Positions 23,562 to 31,728 of a stretch of 34,948 bases of DNA are shown piece after piece. Under the pieces are notes generated by a model. It made no database searches. It was not told the DNA's origin and worked only from the letters and a program-made list of their open reading frames with translations. Source of the stretch: Gammaproteobacteria bacterium (GTDB taxonomy: Bacteria > Pseudomonadota > Gammaproteobacteria > HK1); NCBI GenBank assembly GCA_022826505.1, contig JAJDUQ010000261.1:1-34948 (forward strand), read 5' to 3'. The translations under genes and the position numbers were made by a program. Position 1 is the first letter of the stretch. Each line of letters opens with the position of its first letter.

Positions 23562-24353
23562 ATGACCGACGATCGAATTCGCGAGGCAGGGCGCCGACTC
23601 GGCGAAGCCTGGCTCGCCGCTCGGCCGGTGGACGCGTTCCCGGAGAATCTCCGTGCCCAGTCACGCATGGAGGCATACGCGATTCAGGATGCGATGGCGG
23701 CGGTGATCGGCCAGCCGGTTTCCGGCTGGAAGCTGGGGGCGACCAGCCCGACGATGCGAGAGCGGGCCGGCCACGACGGAGCGATTATCGGCCGAGTGTT
23801 CGAGTCGGTGACCTTCGCCACACCGGCCGAGCTGTCGATGGCGCGATTCCCTGATTCGCGAGTCGAGTGCGAGTTCGCGTTTCGGATGCGCGACGCGATC
23901 GCTCCGCGCCCGCAACCCTGGGGCGCGGCCGAGCTGGCCGAACACGCGGAACTGCACGTCGCGGTCGAAATCATCGGAAATCGTTATCCGAAGGGCATCG
24001 AGGCGTTCAAGCCGACGACGAACGACGAAATCGCTGACAACGGCGCCGGGATCGGGTTCGTGTTCGGGTCTGCGATTTCGAACTGGTGCCGGCACGACCT
24101 GCGCAACCTCTTCATCGACATCCGAATCGACGGCCGCGAGCCGGCGGAGAACTTCCTCGGCGAATGCAGGTGCGATCCCATCGACGCGCTCATCCAGGCA
24201 GCCGGAATCCTTGGCGAACGCGGAATCACTATCGAGGCAGGTCAGTACGTCTCCACCGGCGCGGCGACCGATCCGCAGCCGGTGCGGGCAGGCTCGACGG
24301 TGCGGGCGCAATTCGCAGCGCTCGGCGCCATCGACGTCGTGTTCCTGGATTGA
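23562..24353 (+). CDS. 2-keto-4-pentenoate hydratase-like protein (MhpD/FAH family)
   Basis: A 263-residue enzyme that would add water to a 2-hydroxydienoate in aromatic meta-cleavage pathways, or decarboxylate a related oxo-acid. Family marks are SGWKLGATSPTMRE with Lys57, the metal-binding VECEFAFRM at 101-109, VAVEIIGNRYP at 134-143 and ADNGAGIGFVFG at 158-169. The ATG at 23562 has only a weak purine lead (GACCCGAG). It opens a rightward run with an acyl-CoA dehydrogenase 187 bp downstream. No ring-cleavage dioxygenase is present, so a role in aromatic breakdown is not shown here. Confidence 0.87.
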   Translation: MTDDRIREAGRRLGEAWLAARPVDAFPENLRAQSRMEAYAIQDAMAAVIGQPVSGWKLGATSPTMRERAGHDGAIIGRVFESVTFATPAELSMARFPDSRVECEFAFRMRDAIAPRPQPWGAAELAEHAELHVAVEIIGNRYPKGIEAFKPTTNDEIADNGAGIGFVFGSAISNWCRHDLRNLFIDIRIDGREPAENFLGECRCDPIDALIQAAGILGERGITIEAGQYVSTGAATDPQPVRAGSTVRAQFAALGAIDVVFLD

Positions 24354-24540
24354 TGGTCTCGACGACGACCCCGTCGGGTGGGGCGGGCTCAAGCCGGCGA
24401 GAGCGGCACACCGTGCTCGAGGCGAACGCCATTGCCGGTGTCGATTCCGCGGCAGCGCACGCCCCCGGAGTGCGCATCGAGCCGGTGGGATGCACCCACA
24501 CCGACGTGCCCCGAGCCGACGCCACTGCGAGCGCTGGGTG

Positions 24541-25713
24541 ATGTTCGACTTCTCACCCGACGAAACGACCCGATTGCTTCTGGACACGGTGCGCGGATTC
24601 GTGCGCTCGGAGCTCATGCCCCTCGAAGAAGAGGTCGAGCGCGATTGTGCACTCGCACCGCAACGTGCGGCGGAGATATTCGCCAAGTCCCGGGCACTCG
24701 GTCTGTACGCGATGAACATGCCCAGTGAACTCGGCGGCGGCGGCTTGAGTGCGGTGCAAATCTGCCTCGTCGAAGAGCAGTTCGGCCACACCAAGGATAT
24801 TCTCGTGCGGCGTGCATTCGGCAACGCCTACGAGGTCCTGCTCGAATGCCGCGGCGCGCAGCGCGGGCGCTGGCTGACGCCCGTGGTTCGGGGAGAGCGA
24901 GTGTGCTCGATCGCAATCACGGAGCCCGACGCCGGTTCCGACGCGGCCGCCATTCGCACCCGTGCCGTGCGCGACGGCGGCGGCTGGCGCCTCAATGGTG
25001 CGAAGCACTTTGTCAGCGACGGCTTGTTCTCCGATTTCTTCGTGGTCTCCGCGGTGACGGATCCGGGCGCGGGAGGACGTGGAATCTCGCTGTTCCTGGT
25101 CGACAAGGAGACGCCCGGAGTGCGAGCAGGACGCGACCAGCCGATGATGGGGCTTGCGGGCACGAGCCACGTCGAGCTCTTCTTCGACGACGTCCGACTC
25201 GGCCCCGAGTGCATGCTCGGCGAGCCGGGCAGAGGGCTTGCGTTGATTTTCGCCACCCTCGGACGCATCCGGCTTGCGCACATCGGCGCGCGCGCGCTCG
25301 GACTCTCCCGCCGGCTGCTGGATGCGATGACCGCATACGGGAACGAACGCCGGCAGTTCGGCCGACCGATCGGGGACTTCCAGCTCGTGCAACAGATGCT
25401 CGCCGACAGCGCGATGGAAATCGCATCCGCCCGACTCTTGATGCTGCACACGGCGTGGCGTATCGATGCGGGGGAGACGGCCCGCGAGGGGATCTCGATG
25501 GTCAAGGTCCAGGCATCCGAGACCCTCGGACGGGTTGCCGATCGGGCGGTCCAGATCTTCGGAGGCGCCGGCTACAGCAAGGACCACCCCATCGAACGCA
25601 TCTACCGCGACGCGCGCATTTTCCGAATCTACGACGGTACCTCCGAGATCCACCGCGGCATCGTTGCCCGCGGCTTGCTGGCCCAGGGCGTCGAGGCGGT
25701 GCTGCCGCAGTGA
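24541..25713 (+). CDS. Acyl-CoA dehydrogenase
   Basis: A 390-residue FAD enzyme oxidising acyl-CoA to enoyl-CoA. It has the all-helical N-domain, the FAD/substrate motif SIAITEPDAGSDAAAIRT at 123-140, the beta-domain AGTSHVELFFDDVRLG and the C-terminal QIFGGAGYSKDHPIERIYRD at 338-357. The usual catalytic Glu of the YEGT motif is replaced by Asp365 (RIYDGTSEIHRG), a substitution also known in ACAD10/11-type enzymes, where Asp serves as the base. ATG 24541 is chosen; a GTG immediately upstream is also in frame. A 296-bp gap with no gene or clear signal follows before the CoA-transferase. Confidence 0.93.
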   Translation: MFDFSPDETTRLLLDTVRGFVRSELMPLEEEVERDCALAPQRAAEIFAKSRALGLYAMNMPSELGGGGLSAVQICLVEEQFGHTKDILVRRAFGNAYEVLLECRGAQRGRWLTPVVRGERVCSIAITEPDAGSDAAAIRTRAVRDGGGWRLNGAKHFVSDGLFSDFFVVSAVTDPGAGGRGISLFLVDKETPGVRAGRDQPMMGLAGTSHVELFFDDVRLGPECMLGEPGRGLALIFATLGRIRLAHIGARALGLSRRLLDAMTAYGNERRQFGRPIGDFQLVQQMLADSAMEIASARLLMLHTAWRIDAGETAREGISMVKVQASETLGRVADRAVQIFGGAGYSKDHPIERIYRDARIFRIYDGTSEIHRGIVARGLLAQGVEAVLPQ

Positions 25714-26009
25714 AGCTGAACAGGCCCGGTGGATTGGACGGATGGCGGATGTGGAGCCCGAGACCGGTCAGCGCCGCACGGAATCCCCATTCGCCGAGAC
25801 ATCACGGCACGTGCGCCTGATGCGTCCAGCGCGCAAGCGGGAATCCATGCTGCCGGTACCGAGAACGGACGCGCGTGCATGCCCTCCGCGCTGACGACGC
25901 GGCACGTCCATCCGGCGCTTGTCGATACAGTGCCGCGCCGTGCCGGCGCGCCGAGCCGGGAACGTTTACCCTGACGCACCGACCGAATCGCCCTGCCCAG
26001 GGAGGCCCC

Positions 26010-27290
26010 ATGACCGAGCGGATCCGCTCCGACGGCACGAACGAAATCGCGCCCCCGCTTCGCGGGATTCGCGTCATCGACTACAGCCACTTTCTCGCCG
26101 GACCGTACCTGTCGCGCTGCCTCGCGTGGATGGGCGCGGAGGTCATCAAGGTAGAGCGCCCCACCGCGGGCGACGCGGGCCGCGCGCATCCCTACTTCAT
26201 CGACGGGTACAGCGGCTACTTCCTGCAGCAGAACATGGGCAAGCGGGGATTGTGCGTGAACGTGCGCGACCCCCGCGGCCTCGAGCTGATGCACCGTCTG
26301 GTCGACAGCGCGGACGTCTTCGTCGAGAACTACCGACCAGGCGCGCTCGACCGGCTCGGGCTCGGCTATGCGACCCTGTCCGAACGCAATCCGCGGCTCG
26401 TGTACTGCTCGGTTTCGGCCTACGGCCACAGCGGCCCGGACTCGGACAACCCGGGATTCGGCCTCATCGCCGAGGCCAAAGGCGGCGCGATGGCGATGGT
26501 CGGTGTCCCCGGCGAGGCGCCGCCGTTGTTCCGGATCGCGCTCGCCGACATGTACACCGGCATCCACGGGGTGGCCGCGGTCAACGCGGCGCTGCTCGGT
26601 CGCGTGACCAGCGGGCGCGGCCAGCACATCGACCTCGCGCTGTACGACTGCATGCTCTCCATCCACGAATACGCGGTCCAGTGCTACACGCTGAGCGGAG
26701 GCGAGGAAATTCCGGTGCAGACCGGACACGATCTCCCCGAGTCCACTGTGTACGGCGTCTTTCCCGGACGCGACGGCTACCTCGTCATCACCGCCCAGAC
26801 CGACGCGCTGTGGCTGCGGCTCGCAAAGCTCATCGGAGGAGACGCACTCGCGGCGGACGCGAGATTCCACGCACCGGAGGGACGCAACGCACACCGCGAG
26901 GAGGTGCTCGCGCACATCCGCGCGTGGACGAAGGGGCAACCGTCGGTGAGCGCATGCCTCGATGCCCTCGAACAGGCAGGGGTGCCGTGCGCGAAGGTGC
27001 AGCGAATCGACGAGGTGCTCGAGGACCCACAGATCCAGGCCCGGGGAATGGTGATCGAGCAGGACCATCCGGCGCTCGGCCGGATCCGGATGTCGAACCT
27101 GCCGTTTCGCTTCTCCGGCTACGATCCGCCCGTGCCTCCAGTCGCGCCATCGATCGGACAGCACAACCGGGACATCGCGGCATCGCTCGGCTACTCCGGC
27201 GAGGAGGTCGCGTGCATGATCGCCGACGGTGTGCTGTACCAGGAAGAAGTGCCCGCCGGTGGCGAATCCGGCGCGGGAGCGAGCTCATGA
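26010..27290 (+). CDS. CaiB/BaiF family (class III) CoA-transferase
   Basis: A 426-residue CoA-transferase, second in the window. Conserved stretches are IRVIDYSHFLAGPYLSR, GAEVIKVERPTAGDAGR, VFVENYRPGALDRLGLGY and YCSVSAYGHSGP. The probable catalytic Asp180 lies in IALADMYTGIHG. GGAGG lies 5 bp before ATG 26010. Its last codons overlap the start of the dehalogenase-like hydrolase as ATGA, so the two proteins are translated together. This suggests that the CoA-transferase activates a product or analogue of the hydrolase's substrate. Its sequence differs widely from the paralogue at 1935-3137, so a recent duplication is unlikely. Confidence 0.93.
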   Translation: MTERIRSDGTNEIAPPLRGIRVIDYSHFLAGPYLSRCLAWMGAEVIKVERPTAGDAGRAHPYFIDGYSGYFLQQNMGKRGLCVNVRDPRGLELMHRLVDSADVFVENYRPGALDRLGLGYATLSERNPRLVYCSVSAYGHSGPDSDNPGFGLIAEAKGGAMAMVGVPGEAPPLFRIALADMYTGIHGVAAVNAALLGRVTSGRGQHIDLALYDCMLSIHEYAVQCYTLSGGEEIPVQTGHDLPESTVYGVFPGRDGYLVITAQTDALWLRLAKLIGGDALAADARFHAPEGRNAHREEVLAHIRAWTKGQPSVSACLDALEQAGVPCAKVQRIDEVLEDPQIQARGMVIEQDHPALGRIRMSNLPFRFSGYDPPVPPVAPSIGQHNRDIAASLGYSGEEVACMIADGVLYQEEVPAGGESGAGASS

Positions 27291-28198
27291 CGATGTTCGA
27301 GGGATTCACGAGCAGCCGGGTCGAAGTGAACGGCATCGGTCTGCACGTGGTGCAGGGAGGAACGGGCCCGGCCGTTCTGCTCCTTCACGGGTATCCGCAG
27401 AGCCACGTCATGTGGCACAAGGTCGCACCCGGCCTTGCTCGCACCTTTACCGTCATCGCGCCTGACATGCGTGGCTACGGCGACAGCGACAAGCCGAAGG
27501 CGGCCCCGGGCGACCACGAGGTGTACTGCAAGCGCACCACCGCGAACGATCTTCTTGCGATGATGGATCACCTCGGCCACCGGCGCTGGCACGTGGTCGG
27601 ACATGACCGAGGGGCGCGGGTCGCGCACCGCATGGCCCTCGATCGTCCCGACCGAATCACAAGCTTCACCTCGCTCGACGTGGTCTCCTCCCAAGCGGCG
27701 TTCGAAGGCATGGACGCGTCGCTCGCATTCGCGTGGTTCCACTGGAACCTGATGCGGCAGCCGTATCCGCTGCCGGAGACCCTGATCGGCAACAGCGTCA
27801 GGACCTACCTCGACTTCCTGATGGAGCGATGGTGTGCGACACCCGGCGCGATCACGCCGGAGGCCTACGCCGAGTACGAACGCTGCTTCTGCAACCCCGA
27901 AGCGGTGAACTCCACCTGCGCGGAGTACCGCTCCATCGAGCTCGATCTCCGGCACGACGACGCGGATCGCGGCCGCAAGCTGGCCTGCCCGATGCTCGTG
28001 CTGTGGGGCACGGATACCTCGAAACGACCGGGCTGGCAGACCGGTTCGAAGCTCGACATGCTCGATACTTGGCGCGAACGCGCGGCGAGCGTTCGCGGGC
28101 ACGGGCTCGACTGCGGCCATTTCGTGCCCGAGGAACGGCCCGACGAATTGCTCGCAGCGCTGCTCGACTTCTACACGGACATCGACGGGACGGGCTAG
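27287..28198 (+). CDS. Alpha/beta hydrolase resembling haloacetate (fluoroacetate) dehalogenase
   Basis: A 303-residue alpha/beta hydrolase. The oxyanion motif is HGYPQS. The nucleophile is Asp107 in GHDRGARVAHRMALD, so it is a dehalogenase/epoxide-hydrolase type, not a serine esterase. Asp131 and His278 (DCGHFVPEE) complete the triad. Arg108 and Arg111 sit where fluoroacetate dehalogenase binds the carboxylate, and His152, Trp153 and Tyr214 where it holds the halide. The order and spacing match the Rhodopseudomonas enzyme (Asp110, Arg111, Arg114, Asp134, His155, Trp156, Tyr219, His280), recalled from knowledge of the family. It would hydrolyse a 2-halo-acid to a hydroxy-acid. It overlaps the upstream CoA-transferase by 4 bp. 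Activity on fluoroacetate itself is inferred. Confidence 0.88.
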   Translation: MTMFEGFTSSRVEVNGIGLHVVQGGTGPAVLLLHGYPQSHVMWHKVAPGLARTFTVIAPDMRGYGDSDKPKAAPGDHEVYCKRTTANDLLAMMDHLGHRRWHVVGHDRGARVAHRMALDRPDRITSFTSLDVVSSQAAFEGMDASLAFAWFHWNLMRQPYPLPETLIGNSVRTYLDFLMERWCATPGAITPEAYAEYERCFCNPEAVNSTCAEYRSIELDLRHDDADRGRKLACPMLVLWGTDTSKRPGWQTGSKLDMLDTWRERAASVRGHGLDCGHFVPEERPDELLAALLDFYTDIDGTG

Positions 28199-28381
28199 CA
28201 CCCGCGAACGCTGCATGGTGCCGGCAACAGTGACGATGCCCACCGCGGAGTCGGCCGGCCGACTCCCGTCGCCGACGAACGAAGAAGGCGAGTACCATTG
28301 CATCCGCCCCCGGCCGGCGTTTCCCGCCGAACCGCTTCTGCACGCCGCATGCTCCGGTGCCACACTGCGGAGTCCGACATC

Positions 28382-31285
28382 ATGAGCAAAGCCAATCCGC
28401 AATGGCGAGGAGACGCGTCTCTGCCACCGTCCCTCGCGGCGATCGCCCGCGAGCGTCTCGAAGCGCTCGTATCGAGCAACAAGGCCCTCGACGCAGATGC
28501 ACTCCCCGGCGACGCAGCTCGGGTGCTTGCATGCTCCAACTTCGTCTTCTCGAACTGCGAGCGACACCCGACGATGCACTTGGATCTCGTCTCGAGCGGG
28601 GATCTGGAGTCCTCGTACCCGGCATCCGCCGCCGGGGCCAGCACTCGCCCGTCGCTGCGGGAGCGGGCGGTGGCAATAGCCGAGGAAACCGACTCCATCG
28701 ACGCGCTGATGGCGGCACTGCGTCAGCTTCGGCGGCGCGAGATGGTGCGGATTGCATGGCGCGACATCGGAGGTCTCGCCGACCTGGAAGAGACCCTGCG
28801 GGACACCTCGGATCTGGCCGACGCAATCATCGCCTCGAGCGTCGACCGGCTCCACGACTGGCAGTGCACCGACCTCGGGACTCCAATCGGGCAGACCGGA
28901 GAGCCCCAGCAACTCATCGTTCTCGCGCTCGGCAAGCTCGGCGCCAGCGAACTGAACTTCTCCTCCGACATCGACCTCATCTTCACGTTCCCCGAGAACG
29001 GCCAGACCGAGGGAGGGAGGCGCAGCGTCGACAACGACCGATTCTTCCTCCAGCTCGCCCGCAAGTTGATGAAGGTGCTGGGCGAGCCGACCGCGGACGG
29101 ATTCGTCTATCGCGTCGACATGCGGCTGCGTCCGTTCGGGACTCAGGGACCTCTCGTGCTCAGCTTCGACGCGCTCGAGGAGTACTACCAGACCCACGGC
29201 CGCGACTGGGAACGCTACGCGCTCATCCGAGCCCGTGCGGTCAGCGGCGACATGGTGTTGGCGGCGGAGTTGCTGGAACGGCTGCGTCCGTTCGTGTACC
29301 GGCGCTACATCGACTTCGGGACGCTGCAGTCGCTGCGTTCGCTGAAGGCGGTGATGGAGCGCGAGGTCGCCCGCAAGGGCATGGAGCACAGCGTCAAGCA
29401 CGGTCCCGGGGGGATCCGCGAAGTCGAGTTCACCGCACAAGCGTTTCAGATGGTGCGAGGCGGGCGCACACCTGCGCTCCGGTACCGGCGCCTTCTGACG
29501 GTGCTCGAGCGCCTGGGCGAGCTGGAACTGCTGCCGGATCATGCGGTGGCGTCGTTGAGTGCCGCGTACCGATTTCTGCGATCCGCGGAACACCGCCTGC
29601 AGGAGGTCGACGACCGGCAGGAACACATGCTCCCGCAGGACGATGCCGGTCGTCTGCGAATTGCGGCGAGCATGGGTTACGCGAGCTGGGAGAGCTTCTT
29701 CGAGCGCCTGCAGAATCATCGCCGCAACGTGGACGAGCAGTTTGCGCAGGTCTTCGGCGAAGAACGCGAGACCGATACCACCGCCGGGGGCGACCCGCTG
29801 TGCGCGGTGCTCGCCGCCTCCACCGACGACGAGACCGGCACGGCCATGCTCGAAGAAGCGGGATTCGCCCACGCCGGCGTGGCCTGGTCGATTCTTGCTA
29901 GGTACCGGGAAACACTCGCGCTCAAGATGCCCGACGCGCTCGGTCACGAGAGGCTGGCCCGCCTGATGCCGGACTTGCTGCGCGCGGTGGCGACGCAGGG
30001 TAACGCGACCACGGCCCTCGAGCGGGTCATGGCAGTCGTCGAATCGGTCGCGAAGCGCAGCGTCTACCTCGCGTTGCTCGCGGAACGGTCGATCGCGCTG
30101 TCGCAATTCGTACAACTATGCGCCTCGAGCCCGTGGATTGCCCAGCTTCTCGGCAGGCACCCGGTCCTGTTCGATGAGTTGCTCGATCCGCGCACCCTCT
30201 ACGAGCCGCTCGGGCCCGACGATCTCGACCGGGACATCGCGGACCGGCTCACCGCCCTCGACGATCCCGATCGGGAGCACGAGATGGACTGCCTGCGTCA
30301 GTCGAAGCAGGCGAACGTGCTGCGGGTGGCGGCGGCGGACATTTCGCGGCGGATCCCGCTGATGGTCGTAAGCGACCACCTCACCGAGATCGCGGAGGCG
30401 ATCCTGCGCGCGGCGCTCGCTATCGCATGGCGCGACATCACCACCCGCCACGGACGGCCGGCGTCGGTGTCAAGAGACGCGGCGTTCGCCTCCTATGTGA
30501 TCATCGCATACGGAAAGCTCGGTGGCATCGAGCTCGGCTACGGCTCCGACCTCGACCTTGTCTTCTTGCACGACGACGACACGGGCGCGATGACCACGGG
30601 GTCGAGACCCGTCGATCACGCCACCTTCTACGCTCGCCTCACCCAGCGCCTCATCCACGTTCTGACCACCATGACGCCCCAGGGCGAACTCTACGAAGTG
30701 GACCCGAGGCTGCGCCCGGACGGTTCCAAGGGCGTGCTCGTCAACACGCTGGAAGGCCTGGGCGAATACCTGCGCAACAAGGCGTGGACCTGGGAGCATC
30801 AAGCCCTCGTGAGAGCCCGCGCCGTGGCCGGCGACGCGGATCTGGGACAGCGCTTTGCGCGCCTTCGTCGCGAAATCCTGCTCCGTGACCGCGACGGCGA
30901 CACGTTGCGCGACGAGGTGCGAAACATGCGAGAACGCATGCGTTCGGAACTCGGTTCCCACCATTCCGGTCGTTTCGATCTGAAGCAGGATCCGGGTGGA
31001 GTGGCGGACATCGAGTTCGTGGTGCAGTACGGCACCTTGCGCTGGGCGTCGAAGCTTGGCGCTCACCTCGACTTCACCGACAACATCCGACTGCTCGAGG
31101 GATTCGGGCGAGCCGGTCTGATGCCGGACGACGACATCGCGCTGCTCGCGGATGCATACCGTGCCTACCGGGGGCGTATTCACCAGCTCGCACTGCAGGA
31201 ATCGGAAGGGGTGGTCGGCGACGAGGAGTTCGCGGGGTTCCGGGAAGCGGTCATCGCGATCTGGGATCGATTGATGATGCCCTGA
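28382..31285 (+). CDS. glnE: Bifunctional glutamine synthetase adenylyltransferase/adenylyl-removing enzyme
   Basis: Adds AMP to, and phosphorolytically removes it from, glutamine synthetase under control of PII signalling. The 967 residues hold two nucleotidyltransferase domains. The N-terminal de-adenylylase has ELNFSSDIDLIFTFPE near residue 190 and YRVDMRLRPFG near 240; the C-terminal adenylylase has ELGYGSDLDLVFLHDDD near 720 and YEVDPRLRPDGSKG near 775. The helical regulatory and PII-responsive segments lie between and after. ATG 28382 (MSKANPQW) follows GGAG by about 10 bp; an in-frame TTG at 28298 gives an extra 28 residues without family character. The adjacent zf-CHCC and LPS genes match the usual order around glnE in proteobacteria. 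Confidence 0.96.
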   Translation: MSKANPQWRGDASLPPSLAAIARERLEALVSSNKALDADALPGDAARVLACSNFVFSNCERHPTMHLDLVSSGDLESSYPASAAGASTRPSLRERAVAIAEETDSIDALMAALRQLRRREMVRIAWRDIGGLADLEETLRDTSDLADAIIASSVDRLHDWQCTDLGTPIGQTGEPQQLIVLALGKLGASELNFSSDIDLIFTFPENGQTEGGRRSVDNDRFFLQLARKLMKVLGEPTADGFVYRVDMRLRPFGTQGPLVLSFDALEEYYQTHGRDWERYALIRARAVSGDMVLAAELLERLRPFVYRRYIDFGTLQSLRSLKAVMEREVARKGMEHSVKHGPGGIREVEFTAQAFQMVRGGRTPALRYRRLLTVLERLGELELLPDHAVASLSAAYRFLRSAEHRLQEVDDRQEHMLPQDDAGRLRIAASMGYASWESFFERLQNHRRNVDEQFAQVFGEERETDTTAGGDPLCAVLAASTDDETGTAMLEEAGFAHAGVAWSILARYRETLALKMPDALGHERLARLMPDLLRAVATQGNATTALERVMAVVESVAKRSVYLALLAERSIALSQFVQLCASSPWIAQLLGRHPVLFDELLDPRTLYEPLGPDDLDRDIADRLTALDDPDREHEMDCLRQSKQANVLRVAAADISRRIPLMVVSDHLTEIAEAILRAALAIAWRDITTRHGRPASVSRDAAFASYVIIAYGKLGGIELGYGSDLDLVFLHDDDTGAMTTGSRPVDHATFYARLTQRLIHVLTTMTPQGELYEVDPRLRPDGSKGVLVNTLEGLGEYLRNKAWTWEHQALVRARAVAGDADLGQRFARLRREILLRDRDGDTLRDEVRNMRERMRSELGSHHSGRFDLKQDPGGVADIEFVVQYGTLRWASKLGAHLDFTDNIRLLEGFGRAGLMPDDDIALLADAYRAYRGRIHQLALQESEGVVGDEEFAGFREAVIAIWDRLMMP

Positions 31286-31347
31286 CCACGGTTCGATGTT
31301 CACGCGCCGTACGTTCTTCCGCGGCACCGCATCGCATCACCGACGCC

Positions 31348-31363
31348 CCCGGTTATCGCCGGG
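31348..31363. other. Short hairpin after glnE
   Basis: CCCGG-TTATCG-CCGGG, a 5-bp stem with a 6-base loop, 62 bp past the glnE stop. It lacks a T-run, so it is only a weak terminator candidate; it also overlaps the likely -35 region of the next promoter. Confidence 0.25.
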
Positions 31364-31383
31364 ATTCGCCGCCGCCCTATAAT
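31353..31383 (+). promoter_or_regulatory. Likely promoter of the zf-CHCC/msbA genes
   Basis: A perfect -10 TATAAT stands at 31378-31383, unusual in this GC-rich window. A weak -35 (TTATCG, 31353-31358) lies 19 bp upstream; no better one exists at 16-18 bp. The TTG start of the zinc-finger gene is 44 bp downstream of the -10. The hexamer itself is certain, its use is inferred. Confidence 0.5.
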
Positions 31384-31427
31384 CCCCACTTGGGCCCTCG
31401 ACGCCGGGTCACGCGGGAGACATCGTC

Positions 31428-31637
31428 TTGAAGCAGCGCACCGCTGGAACTCACGGCCTCATCGAGCCCAACGCGGAGAATCGGTACGTGGTCACCCGGG
31501 CCGATCTGCCGCTGAGTTGCCCGATGCCGGGGATGTCCCTGTGGAATTCGCATCCGAAGGTCTATCTGCCGATCGAGGACAAGGGCACCGTGAAGTGCCC
31601 GTACTGCGGGGCGGTCTACGTGCTCGAGGACGAATGA
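31428..31637 (+). CDS. CHCC-type zinc-finger domain protein
   Basis: A 69-residue protein of the zf-CHCC family (PF10276), related to the NDUFS6 subunit of mitochondrial complex I. The zinc ligands are Cys31, His42, Cys57 and Cys60 (LSCPMPGMSLWNSHPKVYLP, then VKCPYCGAVYVLED). Small CHCC proteins of this type are widespread in proteobacteria, commonly near glnE, ilvE and LPS core genes; their exact role is not settled. The start is TTG 31428, the only sensible codon behind GGGAG with 9-bp spacing. It is followed 91 bp later by msbA, probably in one transcript. Confidence 0.9.
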   Translation: MKQRTAGTHGLIEPNAENRYVVTRADLPLSCPMPGMSLWNSHPKVYLPIEDKGTVKCPYCGAVYVLEDE

Positions 31638-31728
31638 CGGCCATTTCGCGAGCTGGCCGGAACGGAAGCGGTGATCGCAATCGGACCGGATGGCGCGGCC
31701 GCAGGCTCCCGGACGCCGGGTACGACAG

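Noticed and set aside
27191..30115. A very long open frame on the minus strand opposite the dehalogenase and glnE
   Set aside because: It is a by-product of high GC at third codon positions. The translation is arginine-, glutamate- and histidine-rich without family features, while the plus strand encodes clear enzymes over the same DNA.
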